DNA of 64,000 nucleotides from Mesorhizobium intechi (lineage in GTDB: Bacteria; Pseudomonadota; Alphaproteobacteria; Rhizobiales; Rhizobiaceae), in contig NZ_PNOT02000243.1 in the NCBI RefSeq assembly GCF_002879535.1, positions 1 through 64,000 on the forward strand, given 5' to 3'. Both the position numbers and the translations under genes were made by a program. Shown in pieces: positions 1 to 9,100 of this stretch. Each line of letters opens with the position of its first letter. The stretch's first letter is position 1. The notes under the pieces are model-generated. The model saw only the letters and a program-made list of their open reading frames with translations, ran no database searches and was not told the DNA's origin.

Positions 1-93
1 CCCCTATCTGGGCTCTCGCCGACGCGTCGGACTGCCTCGGTGGCTGGTGCCATGGGGTCGTGAGGGCGCTTGTCTTGCCGGTATCCTGGCTGC

Positions 94-111
94 ATCGGCC
101 TGGCGGCCGAT
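94..111 (-). terminator. possible terminator hairpin after the giant surface protein gene
   Basis: A perfect 7-bp stem (ATCGGCC/GGCCGAT) with a 4-nt loop lies 8 nt past the stop codon of the minus-strand gene. No T-run follows it, so Rho-independent termination is uncertain. The rest of bases 1-119 shows no gene. Confidence 0.3.
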
Positions 112-119
112 CCAGTCGA

Positions 120-3100
120 TCAAGGCGGCGTCGCAGGCAATGTGTTGACCAGCGTGATTGTTCCGTTGCCGCCCGAGGTGTTCACGTTCGACGGCGTGAA
201 GGGATTGTTGTCGTCGGTAACGACCAGCGCCGCGGTGCCACCGGCCGAACCGTTGCGCGACAGGTTGAAGATCGTCGAGGCGTTGAAATTGCTCAGGCTG
301 ATGCCGGCGGCGCCGCCGGGCGCGGTGAAGGTATTCTTCTGCGCGGCCGAGGTGCCGCCGAGCACGAGGTTCATGATGCTGGTATCGCCGGCCGTCGCGC
401 CATTGTCGGCGAAGAACCCGGAGAACGGAGAGGCCACGCCCGGAGCAGTCACGCTGTTGCCGAAGACGGACGCATTCATCGTCACGCCACCGTCATTGTT
501 CTGCAGATGGATACCCACATTGCCCCAGCCGGTGATGGTGTTGTTCTGGATCAGCGTGGTCAGCGTGCCGGAAGCGCCGGCCGCGCGAACGAAGATGCCA
601 TCCGAGTTCTTGCCGGTCTGGCCGACCAACTGGTTGCCGGTGATCTTGCCGACCATCGTGCCGAGATCCTGACCCTTGGCGACGAAGATGCCGACGGTAT
701 CGAAGGCATTGGCGCCGCCGTCGGTATCGATGTTGTTGGCGATGTTGAAGGTGGTGGTTGCCGCCGACGTGTTGCCGCCGGAGCCGCTACGGACCGAGAT
801 CGCGGTGCCGCCGCCGGGAACGATAGCCTGGCCGTTGTGGAATGTGTTGTTAGTGGCGACCACGTCCATGGTCGCATTGTTGTTGGCGATCGCCTCGAAG
901 AAGTCGGAGCGGGTGCCGGAGAAGGTGTTGCTGTCGAGCGTCACATTCGCGGTCGCGCTGTTGTAGACGGTGAAGTCGATATTGTCGTTGCCGATCGACG
1001 CATTGATCAGGCCAAACGTATTGCCGCTCATCGTCAGCCGGTTCAGCGTGCCGCTGGTGTTCCAGACGGCGATGTTGCTGTAAGCGCCGCCGCTGATGCT
1101 GGAACCGGTGATCGAAGCGGTGCCGAGCAGATTGTCGAAGCGGATGGCGCTCTCTTCCACATTGCCGGCATTGTTGTTGCCGTTGACGCCATTGATGGTC
1201 GTGCCGGTCATCGTGAAGCCGGTGACCGTCTTGCCGTAGACTGCGAAGTTCGAGAAGTCGTTGAGCTGCATGCTGGCCAGCGAGACGTTCGCCGTGTTGC
1301 GCAGGAAGATGCCAGTGCCGCCGGTGCCCGACGTCGTGTTCCCGCCAGGGGTAGTGCCGTTGAGGATGTCGGCGCCGGTCTTGTTGGAGATCGTGCCGCC
1401 AGTCCCCGCACCCCCGGTGCCGGTTACGCTCAGGCCGCCGCTCGAGCCGGTGTTGTCGACGACGATGCCGGCATTGCCGCTCGACCCCGTTGACGTAATG
1501 CTCTGGAATACCAGATTACTCGCGCCGATCGTCGTGTTGACGACATTGAGCGCCGTGCCGGTTGACGAATTGATCGTGTTGCCGGTGCCCGTAACGTTGA
1601 TCGTTCCGCCGGTGGTGGCTGCCGGACCGGCGCCGGTCGCATTAAAGCCGTTGCCGGAGGTGGTGGTGATGACCAGTCCGCCGCCGGTGAAGTTGATCGT
1701 CGCGCCGGCATTGTCGGTCAGGTTGACACCGATTGCCGTTCCCGACGTGATCGCCTTCGAGGCGCCGGAGAAGGTGATGGTGCCGGCCGCGTTGTCGTCC
1801 AGCCGGATGCCGTTCACGCCGGCGACATTGTGGGTGATGGTGCCCGAAAGCGTGATGTTCTGCGCGCCCGCCGCGCGGTCCTCGATGTCGATCGCCTGGC
1901 CGGTGCCGCTGGTGATGGTGCCCGAATAGGTAAGCCCCGCCGTGCCGCCGGTGTTGGCGCCGCCGGCGCCGTCGCCGATGCGGATCACGGCCGCATTGCC
2001 GCCGACCAGCGAACCGCTGCCGAGGGCGACCGTGCCGGTACCGGTCACCGTATCCATGATGACGGCGCTGCCGCCGCCGGCGCCCTTGGTGGTGGTGGCG
2101 AAATTCACGCCGGCCGGGGCAACCACGACCGTGTCGAGATTGACGGCGGTGCCGCTCGTCGTGGTGATGGAATTGCCAGCACCCGTCACCGAGACCGTGC
2201 CGCCGCCGGTGGCGCTGAAGCCGGTGCCCGACGTGGTGTTGCTGGCCAGCCCGCCGCCGGTGAAGTTGATGGTGGCGCCGCCGTTGGTTGCCAGATCGAC
2301 CGCCGTAAAGGCGCCGGTGGTCAGCGACTTGGTGCCGCCGCTGAAGGTGAAGGTGCCGCCAGTGTTGCCGTGGACGTAGATGCCGTTGTCTACGGCGCCG
2401 CTGGCGGTAAGATTGCCGGCCAGCGCGATCGCGCCGCCGGTGACGCCGGAAATGTCGACGATCTTGCCGGTCGAGGATTTGCTGACCGTGCCGTTGTAGG
2501 TGACGGTCGACGTCCCGCCGGAGACGAGGAAGCCGACGCCGCTGGGGTTGGCGATCGTCGTGCCGCTGCCGAAGGTGAAGGTGCCGCCCGAGCCGTTGGT
2601 GATGTCGACGCCGGCATCGCCGCCGTTCAGCGTCGTGGTGCCGTTGAAATTATAGATGCCGTCGGCATTGCTGAACTGCAGGCCGGTGCCGTTGGTCGCC
2701 GACAGCGTGCCGGTCTGGAAGGTGATGGTGCCGCCGGAATGCGCGGTGACGGCGACCGTGGCCGCGTTGTTGGCCTGGGTGATATTGCCGCTGTAGGTGA
2801 CGCTGGCGGTGCCGCCAACGACATTGAACGCGGTGCCGCTCGGGCTGGTGATCGACGTGCCGGCGGCGAAGCTGAACGTGCCGCCCGACCCGTTGATGAT
2901 GTCGACGCCGGCGTCGCCGCCATTCAGCGTCGTGATGCCGTTGAAATTGTAGGTGCCGTCGGCATTGTCGAACTGCAGGCCGGTGCCATTGGTCGCCGAC
3001 AGCGTGCCGGTGCTGAAGGTCAGCGTACCCGCGTTGCCGCCCGAAACGTTGACCAAAGCGGCGTTGTTCGCCTGCGTGATGTTGCCGCCATAGGTGACGA

Positions 3101-6100
3101 CGGCCGTGCCGCCGAAGACCACGAACGAATCGCCCGAAGCGCCGCCCAGCGCGCCGGTACCGAGGCCGACGGTCCCAGATACGCCGCTCAGGACGACGTT
3201 GTCGGAACCGCCGCCGGACGAGGTCGAGTCCAGCGCGATGGTGGCGGCGACGCCGGAGAGATTGATCGCCTGGCCGCCGGTCGCGTTGATCGTCTCGGCG
3301 GCCGCGGAAGCGGTGATGCCCATCGTGCCGCCGGTGCCGACGATGCCGGTGCCGGAGGTGGTGTCGATGGTCAGGCCTCCGGTGAAGCTGGTGGCGCCGC
3401 CGGCCTGCAAGAGACCAATGCCGCTCGCCGTGTCGATATTGGCGAGTCCGGTGACGTTGAGCGTGCCAGTCTGGACATGGATGCCGCCACCGGTTGTCGA
3501 GGTATTGTTCACCGTCAGCGTGTTGAAATTGAACGTGCCGGTGTTGGCGTTGGTGGCATCGATGCCGAAGCCCGACGTGTTGGAAACGCTTGTCGCGCCG
3601 GTCACGGTGAAGGTGCCGGCAACGCCATCGAAGGTGATGCCGCTGGCGACGCTGTTGACGACGGCGCTGACGCTGGAGAACGTCATGTTGACGGTCAGCG
3701 GATCGAGATAGAAGGCCGGGCCGTTGGTGGTGGTGACCACGCCGCCGCTGCTGTTCAGCGCGAAGATCGTGCCGGCGCCCTTGGTGTTGACCAGGACGCC
3801 CGTGCCGCCGTTGTTGGCCAGGCTGAGCGTGCCCAAGTCGAGGGTGCCGCTGGTGTTGGTGAAGCTCAGGCCATTGCCCTGGACCCGCGCGCCGGCAGTG
3901 CCGATGCCGAGCGTGCCGGCGCTGACGGTGCCGCCGGCACCGTTGGAATCGAAACGGACATTGTTGAAGGCGATGCCGCTGCCGGTCCCGCCGGTCACTT
4001 TATTGTCGGCAAACGACCTGATCGCGATCGAGTTGTCCGTCGTACTGATGTTCTGGCCGGAGAAGGATGCCGCCAAGGCGGATCCGGTCGATGTCAGCGT
4101 GTTGCCGTCGATCGAAAGCAGAAGCGTGTTGGCCGACGCGCCTGACGTGGAGAAGTCGAGCGCCCGGCCCCCGGCGGCGATGTCGTTGTTCCTGATCACG
4201 AAATTGGATGCGGTCCCGGCATTGGCGACGATGCCGGCGCCGCTGCCATAGTTGCTGACGGTAACGTTCTGCACGCCGGCGGTGATGACGCCGGTGCCGC
4301 TCGTCGGCAAGGTGATCGTGGCGGTGCCGTTGCCGGCCAGGATAGGCGTCGAAGCGTCGAGGCCGCCCGGGTTCGCAACAAGCGTCGAAGACGGGATGGT
4401 GGTGAAGTGGAACGCCGGCGAGGCACCGCCGGCGGTATCGACGCCGAGCTGGGAAACATCGATCGCCGCGTCGCCATTCTTGAACGAGATCAGCGCCTGC
4501 CCGTCCTTGAGATCGAACGAATTGTTGCCGATGTCGATGGTCTCGACACCGCCGCTGGTCTTGTCGACCAGAACGAAGACGTTGGCCGAGGACAATTCCG
4601 CCTGGGCGACGCTGCCTGGATTGAGGAAGCTGCCATTGCCGAGGCCCGACGAATTGCCGGCGGCGTCGATGTAGAAGACACGGATCGCCGACAGGTTCGA
4701 CGTATCGCCCAGGAAATTGACGTCGTTGAAGTTGTAGTCGCCCGATGTCGGCAAGGTGTCGACGGCGTCGATGACCCGGCCGCCGCCGAAGGTCGCGATC
4801 GACGATGCCGCCGGGCCGGCACCGTCGCCGAACACCAGCTTGGCGTTGGTGGCGCTGGAGAACAGCACGCCGCGCGCGACGTTGCTGATGGTCGAGGCCT
4901 GGTCTCCCGGATTGTCGCTGTTGTCGGTGTTGCCGAGCTGGATCGTGCCGGTGCCGGTGGTGCCGGCCATGTCGATGCCAAGCGTACCGGCAAAGCCGCC
5001 GCCGGCAACGTCGAAATCGCCAGCCGTTATGCCGGCGTTGACGATGGCACCGTTAAGGTCGAGACCGACGGCGTTCGCCGCGCCCAGCCCGATATTGAGG
5101 CTGGTGAAGCCGACCGTCGCGGCGAGCGTGCCGGTAATGTCGACGCCGCGCGAAGTGATGCCAAGCAGGTTGAGCGTGCCGAGATTGATGGCGCCGCCGC
5201 TGACATTGTTGAGCAGGATGCCGGTCCCGGCGCCGTTGACGGAGATCGAGCTGAAGTTGACGCCATCCGCGCCGACCGTCGCACCGTCGAGCCTGAGCGC
5301 GCTTCCGGTCGTCGTGGTGATGGTGTTGTTGAGGCCGGCCACGCTGAACCTGCCGGCACCGGTGGTGCTGGCGTTGATGCCGTAGCCGAAGCCGGTGGTG
5401 ATGCCGAGGCCGCCATTGGTGAAGGCGAGCGTGCCCGTGCCGGCGGACCTGACGATGGCGTCGTTGGCACCGGTGCTGAAGGTCTTCGATGTACCGGAGA
5501 AGGTGGCGGTTCCCTGTGACGTCCCGTTGAATGCGACGCCGGTGCCACCGGTATGAGCGATGGTGCTGGAAATATTGTACACGCCGTTGGCGCCAAAGAA
5601 GGCGAAAGCCGTCGACGAGGTGGTCGAGGCGATCGAGCCGCTGAGGTTGAGCGTCGCCAGGTCGGCGCCACCGGCGCTCACCACGCCACCCGTACCGACC
5701 TTGACCGAGCCGTTGTAGTTCAGCGTGCCGCCGGTATTGCCGCCGACATCGATGGCCACTGTGGTGGTGCTGGTCGTCGCGCCGATGCTGGCGGTGCCGC
5801 TATTGCCACCGATGTTGGCAGAGCCACCAAAGACGCCGTCGAAGGCAATGCCGGTCGTGCCGCCGTCCACGGTCAGGCTGGATCCGGCGACATTGGCGAT
5901 GTTCACCGTACCGATCTGGCCGCCGAACTGGATACCATTCCCGGCAACGTCGATATTGGTCGTTCCGGTGAAGTTGACCACACCGGTGCCGGTTATGCCA
6001 AACAACGTGACGCCGATCGCGCCCGTATTGGTCAGGCCGCCAATGTTGACATTGCCGGCGAGGTCGACGCCATTCAGCACCACACCGCCGCCCAAAGCGC

Positions 6101-9100
6101 TGGCGTTCGACGTGATGCTGTCGAAGGTAACGCCGCCACCGCCAACCTTGGTCGCCGCCAGCACAAGCCCGTCGCCGCCGGCGATCTTGTTCGCGTTGAC
6201 TCCGCCGGTCACCGTGACGGTGCCGCTGTCGATCGCAACGAAACCCATCCCGGTCGTGGTCGTAATGTCAAGGCCACCGTTGGTGAAGTTGATCGTGGCG
6301 TCCGGATTGGGGGCCGACGTGCCACCCGGGAAGCCGCCGGGGAAGCCGAGATTGACGCCGTCCGTTGTGCCCGAATCGATCTGCTTGCTGGCGCCCGAGA
6401 AGGTGACCGTCGCCGGCGTGCCATTGTCGATCCCGGCAACGATGATGTTGCCGCCGGCGCCCGCAAGCCCGTCTTTCAGATCGCCCGACAGCGTCACCGA
6501 GCCGCCGGTGAGGCCTTGGATCGAGGCCGCGGCACCGGTGCCGTTGCTGTTGATGGTACCGGCATAGGAAATGATCGCGCTGCCGCCCCCGACATTGAAG
6601 GCTGTGTTCGCACCGGTATTGGTCAGCGTGCCGTCGCCAATGGTCACCGAGCCGGTCAGGTTCTGCAGGTTGACGCCGCCGCCGGTCAGCGTGCCGGCGG
6701 CGCCGCCGTTGGGCAGGTTGCCGCGCGTGACCGTGATGTTGCCGGCGCCACCATTGGCGTCGAGCAGCGTGCCGGCGACATTGACGTTGTTGTCGAGAAT
6801 GGACAGGTTCGAGTCGAGGCCGGCAACCTTGAAGGCCGTGCTGCCGGTGGCGACATTGCTGACCGTCACACCCTGGATGGTGATGCCGCCGACATTGTTG
6901 AAGCCGCCCGCGCTCTGGTCGATGGTGAAGGCCGAGCCGCTGGCGCCGTTGAAGTTGAAAGCGGTGTCGCGGACCTGGTTGCTGCCGAGCAGATGCAGGA
7001 AATCGCCCGTGCCGGTGACCACGCCTTCATTGCCGGTGACGGTGCCGCCGCTGGCGCCGAGATTACCCTGGACATTGATCGGCTGGACCGTGCCGGAGGT
7101 GGTGATGGCGTTGTTGTTGCCGAAGCCGATGATCGACTGGCCCGAATCGAGCGTGAACGGCGTGCCGCTGAGATCGACGGTGCCGACAAAGGCGAAGGTC
7201 TGGGTGCCGAGCATGGCATCGGCGGCGGCGACCGAGATCGTGGTCACGGACTTGCTGAGCCCGTCCGTGCCGGCGGCGATGACGCCACCGGACTGCGAGA
7301 CCATGATGGTCCCGCCAACCGCACTGGCCAGGTTGGCGTTGCCGGTGAAGGCGACGTCGTCGAAATCGTAATTGCCGAGCGTCGGATCGAGGCCGATCGT
7401 GTTCACGGTGTAGCCGCCGCTGGCGGCGATGATGGAGGACTGCAGCCCATCGGCCGAAGTGCCGTCGCCGAAGGTGAAGTTGGCATTGGCCGAGGTCGCG
7501 GTGCTGAAGTCGCGCGCCAGGTCGACGCCGGTGCCGACATTGGAAATGCTGGAGCCGCGCTGGAAGGTGATGGTCTTGTTGCCCGTCGTCGACGACAGGT
7601 CGATGCCGCGCGAGGTGAGGTCGCCGGTGCCGGTAATCGTCGTCACACCGAAATCGGCCGTGGTCGATGAGCCACTGAAGTCGATGCCGGTCTGGTTGGC
7701 GCCGGCGCCCAGCGTCACATTGGTGGTGCCGAAACTGACATTGGCATTGGTGCCGGCGAAGTTGATGCCCGCCAGGCCGAGGGTCGAACCCATCGTTACG
7801 CTGGTGGTGCCGAAGGTGACGGCGCCGGCATCGTTGACGATGTCGATGCCATTGCCGCCCGCGCCCGACACGGTCACCGCCCCGAAGGTCGCCGACGCCG
7901 TGCTGGCGACACCGGAGACGGACAGGCCGGTGGCCACGGAATTGGTGATCGACAGCGGAGCTGTGACGTTCAGCGTCGCGGTGCCGGCAAGGCCGGTGAC
8001 GACGGCGCCACCGCCGCCCGTCGCGGACAGTGTCGGGCCGGTGAAGCTGATCGCACCGCCGACCGGTACCAGTGTCGAGCCGATCGAGAAAAGATTGCCG
8101 GTGCCGGTCGACGTGACCGCGCCGCTGAAGGCCGCCGAGCCGCCTGTGGTGCCGTCGACCTTGACCGCCGCGCCCGGCGTGCCCGCCGAACTGGATATGC
8201 CGGCCGAAACCGTGATCGCCGCGCTGCCGCCGGAGACGACCACGCCGTCACCGGCGCCGCTGTTGGTGATGGTGCCGCCAATGCCGATCGTACCGGTATT
8301 GTTGGCCAGGCGGACATCGGTGCCGGCGATATTCGTGGTGACGAGATTGCTGACGCTGACGGTGGCGGCGCTGTTCTGAACCAGGAAGCCGGAGCCTCCG
8401 CCCACCACGGTGTCGACCTTGGTCGTGCCATTGAAGCTGTAGATGCCGCTGGCGATGTTGTCGAGGCTGATGGCGACGCCGCTGATGCGATACAGGTCGA
8501 CGTCAGCAAAATTGACGTTGCCGCCGCTGGTGTTGGTGATGACGATGCCGGTCGAAACGCCGCCGCCCGAGCCATCCACGGTGACGCTGGAGAAGTTCAC
8601 ACCGGACAGGCCGATCGTCATGCCGGCGATCTGGATGCCCTTCTCATCGGGCCCGAGACCGGTCGCCACGGTATTGTTCGGCCCGTACACCGACAGAGTG
8701 CCGCCATTGACGGCACTGAAGGCGAAGCCGCCATCGGCTGTCAGATCGAGGCCGCCGGTGAAACGAAACGCGCCGCCGGCATTGCCGGTCAGGTCGATGG
8801 CGTTGGCCGCACCCGTGCTGGCGGTGATCTTGCCGCCGAAGGTGGCGATGCCGCCGGTCATGTTGGAGATCTTCACCGCGCTTGCAGCGGCGGTCTGGCT
8901 GATGGTGCCGTCGTAGGTGACGTTGGGCGTGGAGTTGGTGATCGAGAAGGCGTTGCTGCTCGTCCCGGCAATGGAACTCCCGTTTCCGAAGGTCAGGGTT
9001 CCGCTCGAGCCCCCCACGATACCGACGCCTATGCCGCCGCCGGTTATGTCGAGGTCGTCGAAGGTGGCGGTGCCATCGAAATTGTTGGCGAACAGCGCGA

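Noticed and set aside
2530-3117. CRISPR-like array suggested by repeats
   Set aside because: Units are 294 bp, in-frame and coding; there are no short repeats with unique spacers anywhere in the window.
1830-4145. 771-codon plus-strand open frame opposite the adhesin
   Set aside because: It is the complement of a repeat-rich Gly/Thr/Asn coding region with strong codon bias, which leaves long antisense frames. The product is Ala/Gly/Asp/Arg-rich without domains, SD or start context. The same applies to the long frames at 60-1493, 5553-7670, 9156-9986 and 10473-12206.
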